Below, piece after piece: positions 8,140 to 18,539 of a stretch of DNA of 64,000 nucleotides (positions are counted from its first letter, which is position 1; every line of letters starts with the position of its first letter). The notes below the pieces were generated by a model. The model saw only the letters and a program-made list of their open reading frames with translations. It was not told where the DNA came from and did not search any database. The stretch comes from ZAX-1 sp046533095 (GTDB lineage Bacteria; Bacillota; Clostridia; Lachnospirales; Lachnospiraceae): positions 62,001-126,000 of the forward strand of contig JAJQRA010000038.1 in assembly GCA_046533095.1 (NCBI GenBank), in the 5' to 3' direction. The position numbers were made by a program, and so were the translations under genes.

Positions 8140-8775
8140 ATGTGGAAGAAAATAAGGCATTTTTTTTATAATACAACCCACATAATGGAACTAACAATGG
8201 CGGTTTTCGTTTTAATAGCAATATTAATTGCTGCCGCGTCTTTAACAGAACCATTTTATGAGTTTTTAATAAACCGATTTAAACCAAAGTCTTTTTTGGA
8301 GTTTTTGGGCTATGTATTTGATATATTAATTGGAATTGAGTTTTTAAAAATGCTTGGCCGTCCCAGCCCTGACACAGTGTTAGAAGTACTTATCTTTCTG
8401 GTAGCAAGGCATATGATACTAGAAGATACATCAGTGGTGGAGAATTTTATAACCATTGTTAGTATAGCGATACTTTTTGCAGTGAAGAAATATTTGAAAT
8501 TGCCAACAGACAAAGACAGTGATAATATTTTTGTATCCGAACACGATGTAGAGCAGCTACGAAAAGCACGCCATAGTGAAAAGGAAAGACGCAAGGAGAG
8601 GCAGGAACAGGCAGCGAATGCTAGATTGGAGAGGTTAAAATCGGAAAAGCAACAAGTCGGCAATGACATGGCACAGTGGGAGAAGGCATTTAGCAACCAA
8701 TCTGCACAAGCTGAGAAGGAATCAATGAAAGAGCAAAGGTCGATTGAGAATCAAAAGCATAGTGAACAAAGTTAA
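8140..8775 (+). CDS. PsiE-like small membrane protein with charged coiled-coil tail
   Basis: A 211-residue protein. Residues 1-125 contain about four hydrophobic helices (MAVFVLIAILIAAA; FDILIGIEFLKML; VLEVLIFLVARHMI; FITIVSIAILFAV). The third and fourth, with LEVLIFLVARHMIL and AVKKYLKL, resemble the PsiE (phosphate-starvation-inducible E) family, whose function is unknown. Residues 135-211 are highly charged and probably coiled coil, facing the cytoplasm, an extension not usual for PsiE. AAGGAGG lies well before the start. The family call is from pattern memory only. Confidence 0.65.
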   Translation: MWKKIRHFFYNTTHIMELTMAVFVLIAILIAAASLTEPFYEFLINRFKPKSFLEFLGYVFDILIGIEFLKMLGRPSPDTVLEVLIFLVARHMILEDTSVVENFITIVSIAILFAVKKYLKLPTDKDSDNIFVSEHDVEQLRKARHSEKERRKERQEQAANARLERLKSEKQQVGNDMAQWEKAFSNQSAQAEKESMKEQRSIENQKHSEQS

Positions 8776-9334
8776 GAAGGTTTATACAATGGAGAACTCT
8801 ATGGCATAGAAACTACAGGGGGAACAAGGTATAGGCTTTTTTCAAACTCTAATAGAGGGCATTAACCTGTGTAGATTTATAGATTTATCTAAACATTTGA
8901 AACAATATGCCGATATAAAAAGATAGAGTATCTATTTGCATTGCCGTTTATACAGCAAGCATCCAAATTAAACAACACCAAACAGCACAAAGAAACAATA
9001 TTAAACAACAAAAAGCAACAACAAAAGAAAAAAATCAAACAACAAAAGGAAACAATATAAAACAAAGCGATACAAAAGAGAATCTACATGTAGACCATAA
9101 GTAATGGGCATCAAGATACGAGATGGTACGAGGTATCCTTGTAAGTGGTCCGCATTCCATATTTTTTATAATTAAAAGACGAAATAAATAGAAATATAGA
9201 TGAAACTGTATATGAATATAGGAACGGCAGTATGCTAAACATGTAGATAAAGAGCAAGGGTAAGGTGGAATCAAAAGAATGAATTAATTTGTAAAGAAGA
9301 AAGAAAAAAATCAATCTGAAGTAGGAGGGCGATT
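8776..9334. other. Gene-free region before the giant surface protein, A/C-rich leader
   Basis: No supported gene. Bases 8950-9070 are almost devoid of G and T and consist of AAC/AAA words. Within this the block 8989-9019 recurs imperfectly at 9042-9068. Such a tract would be an unstructured RNA leader for the large gene. I could not identify a convincing promoter. Small inverted repeats (GATAC/GTATC near 9115-9140) are too short to call. Confidence 0.4.
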
Positions 9335-12300
9335 ATGATGTTGGTTATGAAGTATAAGAAAGTAGCAAAAAGAGTTTTGGCGATGCTGTTAAGCCTAAGT
9401 GTGATTTTGGGCATGGCAGATTTGTCCATGCTTACGGTACAGGCGTCGACCGACAGGGATATCAGCCATGCGGGGACGAATGCTCATTGGAGTATTGCGA
9501 GGCAAACATTGTGGACATATACTGGAAATGCAATAGAGCCTCCAGTAACGATTAAATATGATGATACTGAAACGGGCGACCCCCAAACAAACGGAGTAGA
9601 TGTAACAAGTTATTTTGACTATGCTTACAGTGACAACATAGATGCTTCTGATGTGCTCCCCAAAATTGTAATATCTGTCAATGCGAGTGGGGAGGCAGCT
9701 GGCTACAGTGGCACAATAGCGAGACAATTTTTTATTGACCCAAAACCTTTGACCGATCCATCGATATCTGTAGTGATAGATCCTCAGTTTTACACCGGAA
9801 GCAATTTTACAACACTGCCGGGAACAGCTATTAGAGTTACGGATACTGCTCGAGGAGGAGTGCAGCTAGTAAATGGTGACGACTATACGTATACAATCCT
9901 TCCGCTTGAACCGAATGCTACGGATGCTACAACTGGAACCATTCGGTTTTCAGGTCAAGGAAATTATAAAGGCTCTATCGATAAACAATTTGATATTGTA
10001 AAGAATACGTTCGATGATATAACAATAAAAGATGCTACGGACGCATCTAAGGTGTATACATCAGGCACGATACCTAGATATAACTATACAGGCAGCCCCA
10101 TTGGACCTGAACTAGAAATAACAGATAATAGCAGCCTTAATCCGGCTCATGTACTATTATCTACACAAACAGGAGGCCTAGGCGCTGAATATAGGCTACA
10201 GTATGGAGCGGCAACACCAACAGTAAATACAAACACGGCCGCAGGAAAAGGCTTGATCCAAATCATAGGACAATTAAGCTATACCGGGAGTGTCTATCAT
10301 ACAGAGTTTTGGATTGTGAAGCCATTGACCTTCCCATCTGGAGAATACCCGAATAGTACCAACGATATCAAAGTAACCTTGGCTGGCACACAGCCCTATC
10401 CTTATACAGGTAGTGAGATAAAGCCTACCGTTACGGTTCTCGATACCAAGCCTTCATCAAAAAAATTAGAGCAAGGTGTAGACTATACGGTAAGCTATTT
10501 TGATAATGTGGAGGCGGGTGGCACGGGCCAGGTAGAAATTACAGGAATGGGTGCATATTCTGGAACGATTGAGGTACCTTTTAGAATAGCCGGTGTTAAT
10601 ACGGGTGATCCAAGGTTGCGTATTGAGGTAGCTCCTTGTGTTTATAATGGAGAAGAACAGAAACCGGAAATTAAAGTTTTTTACGATAACGTAGAACTAC
10701 CTGACACAGTCTATGGCGGACCTACTAAGATTGAGTATTCAAATAATATAAACGCAGGTACGGCAACGCTAAAGATTACGGGCAATGGAAGTACGATGAT
10801 TGGCACAAAAGTGCAATCATTTACAATAGAAAAAAAATCATTGGCAGACACAAATGGTTCTGGCGCAATTGAGGCTATTCTATCGACTTACCCCGGGGGA
10901 CCGGAGTATACAGGGACGGTAAAAGAGCCAAAAGTGAAGGTAACGTATGAAGGAATTACAGATGCAGGTGGGATGTCGAAGCCGGATAGGATATTGATGG
11001 AAACGCTTGACTATACGTTAAGCTACCGGAATAATGTAAATGCCGGTACCGACACGGCTGTAATCGTAATTAGTGGTACTGGAAACTATAAAGACAGTAA
11101 AGAATTTAGGTTTACGATTTTACCTGTTTCGATTGATAATATGGATACAACGGTTGCCGCGATTGATCCGATTAAATATACCACTCAGCCAATCACTCCG
11201 ATTCCGCTCATAACAAGGATAGAGGGGAATCCGCTTTCGCCGGTAACATTAACCCCAAACAAAGGCAATGTTATTTTAACTTATGGCAGCGATACTACAA
11301 ATCGTGGTACAGTAAGGATAGGGATTCAAGGAATCGGTAATTATACCGGTTATCGAGAGGTCACGTTTGAGATTATCAGAAAGCCACTAGAAGACACCGA
11401 TATTGTATTGGGAACGATACCTGCGCAAGAATATATTGCAAACCCGCTTAGGCAAATCCTTGCGGGAAACTATACGGTGAGATACAACATAGGCAGTAAC
11501 CTATACCACAGCTTATCGAATGGATCAGACTATACGCTGGAGTGGACGAATGATACAGATGTAGGAGTAGGTAAAGTGACGGTAGTAGCAGACCCGGACA
11601 GCAATTATTCGGGGTCAAAATCTGTGGAGTTTGCCATTACACCACGCGATGTAGGGACTGGAAATAATCTCTTTTTCCAAAAGGGCAGCGACCCAAAAAA
11701 AACAACGATAGATCCGGTTGTTTATTTAGGTCCTGTTGCAGGGGATACAGTAGAATTTGGAAAAATGAAATCAGATGGGACTCCCCTATATCCAATCTTG
11801 GCAATAAACTATGTAAACGCAGCAGCCGGAACTGGTATGAATGAGCCATTAGTAGAAGGCGAAAGCAAAGACTATACCATTTCTTATACAGAAAACACGA
11901 AAGTTGGTAAGGCAAGCATAACGATTACAGGACGCAATAATTATAAGGGCACCAAGACAGTTTTGTTTAATATTCAAGGCGATATAGCAAATAACAACCG
12001 CATTCCTGATGATGTAACCGTCCTATATGACAAAAATGATGTCTTTTGGGATGGCGCTTGGTCAGAAGTCTATACAGGCAATCAAATAAAGCCGGAGCCA
12101 ATTGTAAAATGCTGGGGTGTAACCTTAAGGCCGGGCATTGATTATAGCTTGGTATATGGAACGAATGTAAGGGTAGGAGATACAGCTGATGATACGAGTA
12201 CGGATTCTGCACACGAGACGGGTGGCTACATAAGCGTAGTGGGCAAGGGAGATTATTATATAAACGACCAAGAGGCTTCTTTCCGTATTATAAAGAAAAA

Positions 12301-15300
12301 CTTAAGTGAACCGCCAACGGCTGTTATTGCCCCCATACCGGATCAGGAATATACGGGCGTCGGAATTAAGCCAAGACCGAATGTTTCCTTTAATGGGCAT
12401 CTATTGAGTAGTACGGATCCGATACAACAGACAGACGATTTTGAATATAGGTATGGCAACAACGTACAAGTTGGAGAGGCAAATATATACATTGATGGGC
12501 AGGGAGAGAGCTTTTATAATTCGACAAGTTCCACATTTAAGATCGTACCGCGGGATATTGGTAAAGGCTCCGGAGCAATTTTAGTACCTGCAGGCATGAT
12601 AGAGGACGACATGCAGAATGTTCTAAAAGCCGATCCTTTTGGCAAGGCAGTGCCCATTAAGCAGGACGACTTGCAAGTTACCTATACGAAAGCGGGTGGT
12701 CCTACGATACCAATGGTGAAAGGTGTCGATTATGATATTGAATATATAGACAACGATAAGGTTGGTACGGCAACCATAAAAATTATCGGAAAAGGAAACT
12801 TTAGAGGGGAAAACGCAGAGGATGTAAAATTCGTTATAAAAGGGGATTTACTTGATTATGATCATACATTTGTGGTAAAGCTTGCCCCCATCTCCTTTAC
12901 CGGAAGCAATATTGAACCACATCTGGAGATAACAACTAAATTTGGCGACAGGATTGTGGCTTTAATAGAGGGGATAGACTATGACTTGTCATATGCCCAT
13001 AATTTTCATGCCGCTACGGATGATCCGACTGACAATGACCTTACAGATGAAGAAGGGCTAGCATATGATCCAACTTATGTGCCAACGATTTTCATTACGG
13101 GGAAAAATAACTATGATTTATCCCAAGCACTGCCGATATCGCCACTTCCCCGCGAGGAAACATTTACGATCCGGAAGAAAAACCTTTCAGATCCGGAAGA
13201 GCTGGCAGATGGGATTGATTTCTGGAATGGAAATCCATCAAGTATTGAATATAATGGAACGCAGATTAAACCGGTGCTGTCAATTACAAACCATGGAAAC
13301 GCACTGACAACACCGGTAGCATTAAACCAAGACTATGAGCTGATCCTAGATGCTACCGATTCTCGCGATGTTGCAAATGGCGGGGCACTTGATGGCTATA
13401 TAAACAACATCGATGTTCCGAGTGGGTGGCATGATACGAATAGTAACGATTCCGTACTGGTAGTGGATCGACCCGGAATCAAAATCAGAGGAACAGGGCA
13501 AAATTATAGGGGAGAAACGACGGTACCTTTTGAAGTTTATCCACGATCGGTAGTTGATAAAATTTCAGCTGTTACAAAGATTACGGTAGATAAAACAACA
13601 GGTGCGGTTGTCACATCCGATTACCCTGTAGGGACAATAGAGCTTGACTACAATGGCGTTCCAATTACATTTGACAGTGGCTATGCCGGTTTTCCTGTAT
13701 CAATGGATACGGATGGCAATCCAATATCACTTGCAGATATCATTGTCCATTGTATTGCAGATGGCGCTACACCACCGAATGTATTAAATATAGAATTAGT
13801 GAATGAAAAAGACAAGGACGAGCCAGGCAACGATGGGAAATACGACTATACGATAACCTATGACAACAATGACGGCATAGGTTTAGCAACTGTTAATATT
13901 ATCGGACATGGGAACTATCAAGGTACGATGCCGATTAATTTTAGAATAACAGGAAGCATCGTGGATTCGGATCCTAGTTCAGACCTAAAAGACCATGTTG
14001 AAATTATACCAATTCCGGATCAGCCGTTCCAAGAAGGGCCAGTTCATCCAAACGTAGATGTTTATGTCTGGGGCACATTGCTTGATCCGGCGATGGACTA
14101 TGATTTGACTTATCCAACGCCAATAACAGATCCGAAAAATATTGTGGTGGGCTCAAAAGATGATCCAGATGCGAGTAAGCGTCCTACACTTACCATTACA
14201 GGGAAAGGCTTTTACAGGGGCATACAAATTGAATACTTTAATATTGTCCCAATGGATTTGTCCGAGTACGATATCGGCCGAACATTAAATCCGCTAGACC
14301 CACAATCTATTTTACAGGTAGTAGGGTTGGTTTCGGCAGGATACATGTACAATGGAAGCGCAATTAATCCTGGTGTATCGCCAACCGGCGCTATCTCCTT
14401 GAAAGTTAAAAATAGTGTAGGGACGGTAACGGTAAACTCGGCTAACTATAAGATTACTTACGGCGAAAATAATATAAACGTAGGGGATAAAGATGCAACA
14501 AATCCACCAATGATTATTATAACTGCGCAAGGAACAGGTGCAACTCCGCCGGGAAGTGGCAACTATGTAGGTTCAATGCGTGTACCGTTTACGATTATAC
14601 CGAAAACAGGGCTATTGATTCAAAATATTGCAGCTCAACAATATACCGGTAGCGAGATTAAACCGGAAGTTGTCGTTACGGTAGGCAATGGTGCGGCAGC
14701 AACCACGCTGACAAAAGGAACAGACTATGAAATCGTAGAATATACGAATAATATTGATGTAGCATCTGTGGCTTCGCCGGCCACAGCACCAACTGTAAAA
14801 ATCAGAGGACTTGGCAATTACGGTGGTGAATACACAAAAACATTTGCAATTACGAAAAAAGACATAAATTTAGGTGCAGATGATTTTATTGTAACGACTA
14901 CAGGAAGTTTTACGTATACAGGACAAGAATTTATGCCGGAAGTAGCGATAAAGTGGAAGAGCAGCGGCAAAGTATTAGCTCTAGGCACAGACTATACCGT
15001 AACGAAAGGTACTGGAAATGTCGTAAATGCTCCCACAGGGACGGTAACGATAACTGGCACAGGGACGAATTATACAGGTGTACTTCACCAAGACTTTACC
15101 ATTAAGCCCAAGCCAATTACCGACCCGCAGATAAGAGTAGTGGACCTAATCCCGGACGAGGCATTTTCGGGAGTGGGCATTGAGCCGATACCACAGGTTT
15201 TCTATGACAGCCCCATAACAGGGAGCCCGGTACAATTGCTGGCATCAAGAGACTATACACTAAGCTATAGTAATAACATTAATGCAGGGGAAGCTACCAT

Positions 15301-16891
15301 AACCATCAAAGGGACTGGCAACTATGCGGCAAGTCGAACTGTAAAATTTAAGATTACACCAAAAGCGATTTTGGACTCGGATGTTACCATAAGCGAAATT
15401 CCAAAACAAGCGTATACAGGGAAAGAGATCAAAGCAGTGCCGGAAATTATCTGCAACGGCTATACGGCGACAGTCGATAAAGACTATACGATTACCTATG
15501 GCGATAATACAAAGCCGGGGACGGTAACTTATACAATCACTGGAAAGGGAAGCTTTAGTGGCGTGAAACAGGGTGAGTTTTTGATTCAAGGGGACTTAGA
15601 AAAAGCTGAAATTGACGTAATCCCAATGAAACCACCAACAGGCACAACCTCGGTACGGCTAGCAGAGGAGGATGTACAGCTTACGTTTGTAGATAAAAAT
15701 GGACGGAAGGTACGGGTAGTCCCACAAGACTACACCATAGAATATGATCCGCTTGTCGATTACACGAAAATAGGTGAAGTACCGGCCACCATTAAAGCAA
15801 ACCGTGTGGCAGGGGATGAAGATACAGCAGTTTATATTGGGCAAAAAGAAATTACATTTATTATCAGTGAAAACTTGGCTGATGCATGGAACATCCAAGG
15901 CATTGCACAAAGTTACGCTTATACAGGTGCTGCAGTTACACCGCTCCCCTATATCGTATTTGCAGGTAAACAATTAAAAGTGGGTGTAGACTATAGGCTA
16001 GAATATGCAAACAATATCAATGCAGGGACGCCAAACAATCCGGCAAAGGTAATTATTACCGGACTGGGTAAATATGCGGGACAAAATTCACGTATTGAAA
16101 AAACATTTAACATTGTGCCAAAGAGCATTGCAAGGGCAACTACGCCGGTTTTAAAGAATCAAGTGTATAATAACAAGGTATATACACCGGCAGTGTCGGT
16201 CGTAGATGGAACAAAAGCATTGACAAAGGACAAAGACTACTCGGCTGTATATACAAATAACAAAACACCGGGGACTTCTACGGTTATTGTCAACGGAAAA
16301 GGAAACTATATTGGTAATAAAACGCTTCATTTTGACATTACACTTGCTCAAGCTGAAAAGTTGACTGCAACACCAAAGAGCACCAAAGCGGTTACGCTTA
16401 AATGGACGAAACAAACTGCAGTAACTGGATATGAGGTATATAACGCCACGACAAATAAACTTGTGACAAAAATCAAGAAAAATGCAAATAGCGTTGCGAT
16501 TTCCGGCTTGAGCCCAAAACAAACATATAAATATAAAGTTAGGTCTTACGTTACGACCGGTTCGTCAATTAGATATGGCAGTTTCTCGTCGATAGTACAG
16601 ACATCACCGAAGCTAAATACGCCAACGAAAGTCACAGTAAAGTCGGCAAAAGCGAAACAGGCAACGATAAGTTGGAGTAAAGTAGATAAGGCCAGCAAAT
16701 ACGAAGTTTACCAGAGCACAAGTAAAAATGGAACATATTCACGAGTTGCAACTACCTCAAAAACAAGTTATACGAAAACGAAGCTTACAACAAATAAGAC
16801 TTATTACTATAAAGTTAGAGCCTATAAAACAGTAAATAAACAGAAGATATATAGTGATTACTCTTCTAAAAAATCTGTGAAGGTAAAATAA
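9335..16891 (+). CDS. Giant secreted repetitive surface protein with two C-terminal fibronectin III domains
   Basis: A 2518-residue exported protein. Residues 1-38 form a signal peptide (KRVLAMLLSLSVILGM, cleavage after VQA). The body holds about 24 repeats of 75-130 residues with one pattern: YTG-x-I-x-P near the start, a DYTLSYSNNINAG-like centre, and GTGNYxGS followed by F-x-I at the end. These look like the beta-sandwich (Ig-like/MBG-type) repeats of clostridial adhesins. Two fibronectin type III-like domains close the protein (about 2345-2430 and 2432-2518). There is no LPxTG-like signal or C-terminal membrane anchor, so it may be released or held non-covalently. AGGAGGGCG precedes the ATG. 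It lies directly before a class B sortase. The function as an adhesin or matrix protein is inference. Confidence 0.85.
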   Translation: MMLVMKYKKVAKRVLAMLLSLSVILGMADLSMLTVQASTDRDISHAGTNAHWSIARQTLWTYTGNAIEPPVTIKYDDTETGDPQTNGVDVTSYFDYAYSDNIDASDVLPKIVISVNASGEAAGYSGTIARQFFIDPKPLTDPSISVVIDPQFYTGSNFTTLPGTAIRVTDTARGGVQLVNGDDYTYTILPLEPNATDATTGTIRFSGQGNYKGSIDKQFDIVKNTFDDITIKDATDASKVYTSGTIPRYNYTGSPIGPELEITDNSSLNPAHVLLSTQTGGLGAEYRLQYGAATPTVNTNTAAGKGLIQIIGQLSYTGSVYHTEFWIVKPLTFPSGEYPNSTNDIKVTLAGTQPYPYTGSEIKPTVTVLDTKPSSKKLEQGVDYTVSYFDNVEAGGTGQVEITGMGAYSGTIEVPFRIAGVNTGDPRLRIEVAPCVYNGEEQKPEIKVFYDNVELPDTVYGGPTKIEYSNNINAGTATLKITGNGSTMIGTKVQSFTIEKKSLADTNGSGAIEAILSTYPGGPEYTGTVKEPKVKVTYEGITDAGGMSKPDRILMETLDYTLSYRNNVNAGTDTAVIVISGTGNYKDSKEFRFTILPVSIDNMDTTVAAIDPIKYTTQPITPIPLITRIEGNPLSPVTLTPNKGNVILTYGSDTTNRGTVRIGIQGIGNYTGYREVTFEIIRKPLEDTDIVLGTIPAQEYIANPLRQILAGNYTVRYNIGSNLYHSLSNGSDYTLEWTNDTDVGVGKVTVVADPDSNYSGSKSVEFAITPRDVGTGNNLFFQKGSDPKKTTIDPVVYLGPVAGDTVEFGKMKSDGTPLYPILAINYVNAAAGTGMNEPLVEGESKDYTISYTENTKVGKASITITGRNNYKGTKTVLFNIQGDIANNNRIPDDVTVLYDKNDVFWDGAWSEVYTGNQIKPEPIVKCWGVTLRPGIDYSLVYGTNVRVGDTADDTSTDSAHETGGYISVVGKGDYYINDQEASFRIIKKNLSEPPTAVIAPIPDQEYTGVGIKPRPNVSFNGHLLSSTDPIQQTDDFEYRYGNNVQVGEANIYIDGQGESFYNSTSSTFKIVPRDIGKGSGAILVPAGMIEDDMQNVLKADPFGKAVPIKQDDLQVTYTKAGGPTIPMVKGVDYDIEYIDNDKVGTATIKIIGKGNFRGENAEDVKFVIKGDLLDYDHTFVVKLAPISFTGSNIEPHLEITTKFGDRIVALIEGIDYDLSYAHNFHAATDDPTDNDLTDEEGLAYDPTYVPTIFITGKNNYDLSQALPISPLPREETFTIRKKNLSDPEELADGIDFWNGNPSSIEYNGTQIKPVLSITNHGNALTTPVALNQDYELILDATDSRDVANGGALDGYINNIDVPSGWHDTNSNDSVLVVDRPGIKIRGTGQNYRGETTVPFEVYPRSVVDKISAVTKITVDKTTGAVVTSDYPVGTIELDYNGVPITFDSGYAGFPVSMDTDGNPISLADIIVHCIADGATPPNVLNIELVNEKDKDEPGNDGKYDYTITYDNNDGIGLATVNIIGHGNYQGTMPINFRITGSIVDSDPSSDLKDHVEIIPIPDQPFQEGPVHPNVDVYVWGTLLDPAMDYDLTYPTPITDPKNIVVGSKDDPDASKRPTLTITGKGFYRGIQIEYFNIVPMDLSEYDIGRTLNPLDPQSILQVVGLVSAGYMYNGSAINPGVSPTGAISLKVKNSVGTVTVNSANYKITYGENNINVGDKDATNPPMIIITAQGTGATPPGSGNYVGSMRVPFTIIPKTGLLIQNIAAQQYTGSEIKPEVVVTVGNGAAATTLTKGTDYEIVEYTNNIDVASVASPATAPTVKIRGLGNYGGEYTKTFAITKKDINLGADDFIVTTTGSFTYTGQEFMPEVAIKWKSSGKVLALGTDYTVTKGTGNVVNAPTGTVTITGTGTNYTGVLHQDFTIKPKPITDPQIRVVDLIPDEAFSGVGIEPIPQVFYDSPITGSPVQLLASRDYTLSYSNNINAGEATITIKGTGNYAASRTVKFKITPKAILDSDVTISEIPKQAYTGKEIKAVPEIICNGYTATVDKDYTITYGDNTKPGTVTYTITGKGSFSGVKQGEFLIQGDLEKAEIDVIPMKPPTGTTSVRLAEEDVQLTFVDKNGRKVRVVPQDYTIEYDPLVDYTKIGEVPATIKANRVAGDEDTAVYIGQKEITFIISENLADAWNIQGIAQSYAYTGAAVTPLPYIVFAGKQLKVGVDYRLEYANNINAGTPNNPAKVIITGLGKYAGQNSRIEKTFNIVPKSIARATTPVLKNQVYNNKVYTPAVSVVDGTKALTKDKDYSAVYTNNKTPGTSTVIVNGKGNYIGNKTLHFDITLAQAEKLTATPKSTKAVTLKWTKQTAVTGYEVYNATTNKLVTKIKKNANSVAISGLSPKQTYKYKVRSYVTTGSSIRYGSFSSIVQTSPKLNTPTKVTVKSAKAKQATISWSKVDKASKYEVYQSTSKNGTYSRVATTSKTSYTKTKLTTNKTYYYKVRAYKTVNKQKIYSDYSSKKSVKVK

Positions 16892-16977
16892 TAGTGGTAA
16901 GGATTTAATAGCCCAGTCATGTGAGGGAATGCATATGATAGGGATGCTCCTTTAAAAAATCTGTGGGGATATCAAGT
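16861..16977 (+). repeat. Tandem copy of the giant gene's 3' end
   Basis: The last coding bases and stop (16861-16891, CTCTTCTAAAAAATCTGTG) recur diverged at 16947-16977 (CTCCTTTAAAAAATCTGTG), 86 bases later and again ending in TAA. The second copy is non-coding. Confidence 0.7.
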
Positions 16978-17077
16978 AAAGAATAACGATTTGGTATCCT
17001 CCAAAAATGCGGAGGAGTGCGTAACAAAATTCCGAGAATGGAAAAAAAAGCTCTAGAGGTTGGTGTGGAATGCAATT

Positions 17078-18235
17078 ATGAAGAATGTATATTATATTGG
17101 GCGTTTTCAGTTCGATTCTTATTCGGAATATAGGAAAGGGCTAGAAGATGTAAAAAAAATAAAATATATATCGGATGAAATGGATATCAATGAGCCGGGT
17201 GTGGCGCTACGTTTATATACGCTCACCCGGAAAAAAGAGATTAAGTTTCAAAGTGTAATCGGAGAAGACTATTTATTGTATCTTTCGGATTTAGTTGCTG
17301 ACGATTATCAAGATATTGCGGAACATAGAATTGAAAATTATGAACTGCCAAAGGGGCAGTCGCTACGAAAATTTGCTGGAATAGTTTGTATTGCAGGTGC
17401 AATTATATGCTTTCTAGTTTTTGTAGGACTCGAATACAGTGATCGACAAAAAATGAAACAGCTTGCAAGCCTGCAGGAAAACAATGAAGTAGCGAAAGTG
17501 GCACAATATGTTGCCGATCTTGTTAACAAAAAGAACCATGCACAAGAAGAAATAGAAGAAGTGCCTTCCGTGGTAGTCAATGATGAATTTGCGGCAGAAA
17601 GCGAAGTTGCGGAAGAGCAAGTAGAACCAACAAAAGAGATAGAGCAAAAACCACGGGAAATCTTGATGGATTATATAGGCAACTATGCAGAAAACAAAGA
17701 TTTTGTCGGTTGGATTTCCATAGCAGATACGTCGATAAATTATCCGGTCATGCAGTCTTTAGAGCAGTATGACTATTATTTAACACATGATTTTTATAAG
17801 AATGAAGATATCAATGGTTCTATTTTTCTAGATACTAGAAACAGATTTGCAGATAGGGATATGAATCTCATTATTTATGGGCATAACATGAAAAGTGGCT
17901 TGATGTTTGGCTCATTGAGCAAGTATGCAGACAGAGATTACTGGCTGGCACACAAAACCATTCAATTTGATACCCTGTATGAAAAAGGAACATACGACAT
18001 TGTAGCAGTTTGCCTATCAACAATTGCCTATCAAGATGAAGATACGTTCCGGTTTTATAATTTCATTAACCCGGATTCACAAGAAAATTTAGATGCGTAT
18101 AGAAATAATATAAACAATATGAATATATTTGGTGAAGCGGTAGACATAACAGCAAATGATCAATTACTAACGATTACAACCTGTAACTACTTTGATGAAG
18201 ATGGAAGACTGTTTCTCGTTGCAAAAAAGCGGTAA
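17078..18235 (+). CDS. srtB: Class B sortase with N-terminal cytoplasmic domain
   Basis: A membrane-bound cysteine transpeptidase that cleaves surface proteins at a sorting motif and joins them to peptidoglycan. The catalytic triad is present: H269 in IYGHNMKSG, C369 in TITTCNY, R377 in DGRLFLV. The FVGWI and NYPVMQS segments are typical of SrtB. A single membrane helix lies at about 96-118 after a stretch of 95 residues that should be cytoplasmic (YYIGRFQFDSYSEY onward), and a 60-residue acidic linker follows. I choose ATG 17078 after GTGGAA; a TTG/GTG start 15-18 bases upstream is possible. The following gene carries an SPKTG signal, the motif used by the Clostridioides difficile SrtB, making it the likely substrate. 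Confidence 0.9.
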   Translation: MKNVYYIGRFQFDSYSEYRKGLEDVKKIKYISDEMDINEPGVALRLYTLTRKKEIKFQSVIGEDYLLYLSDLVADDYQDIAEHRIENYELPKGQSLRKFAGIVCIAGAIICFLVFVGLEYSDRQKMKQLASLQENNEVAKVAQYVADLVNKKNHAQEEIEEVPSVVVNDEFAAESEVAEEQVEPTKEIEQKPREILMDYIGNYAENKDFVGWISIADTSINYPVMQSLEQYDYYLTHDFYKNEDINGSIFLDTRNRFADRDMNLIIYGHNMKSGLMFGSLSKYADRDYWLAHKTIQFDTLYEKGTYDIVAVCLSTIAYQDEDTFRFYNFINPDSQENLDAYRNNINNMNIFGEAVDITANDQLLTITTCNYFDEDGRLFLVAKKR

Positions 18236-18539
18236 AACAGTAACTCTGCTTTACGATAGAAAATGTGCCGAATTTGTGCTTATTACGAAAAAATGTATTG
18301 CAGAGTAGCAAAAAATAGTTTATTATAAAGTATAAATATAAATTAGGCAACCATTTGGCATCCTTGGTAATGCGAGGGCATCTTGACGGTGAACGAGGTA
18401 CAATTGAATAGTTGCTAAAATTAATAAGAGGGCAGAGTTGAACAAATATGTGTGTTCAACTTGACGATAGCAGATTACTGGCAAAGCAAGGAATCTATTA
18501 GAGCATGCATGTGTGTCGCAACACGCAGGTGAGGACAAG
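18236..18539. other. Leader region of the BspA-like gene with a strong hairpin
   Basis: No gene. AGTTGAACA and TGTTCAACTT around 18434-18463 form a nine-base-pair hairpin with a short loop and no U-run. Upstream, GGCAAC near 18343 can pair with GTTGC near 18412, enclosing about 65 bases. This suggests a folded 5' leader but I cannot assign a riboswitch class. Confidence 0.4.
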
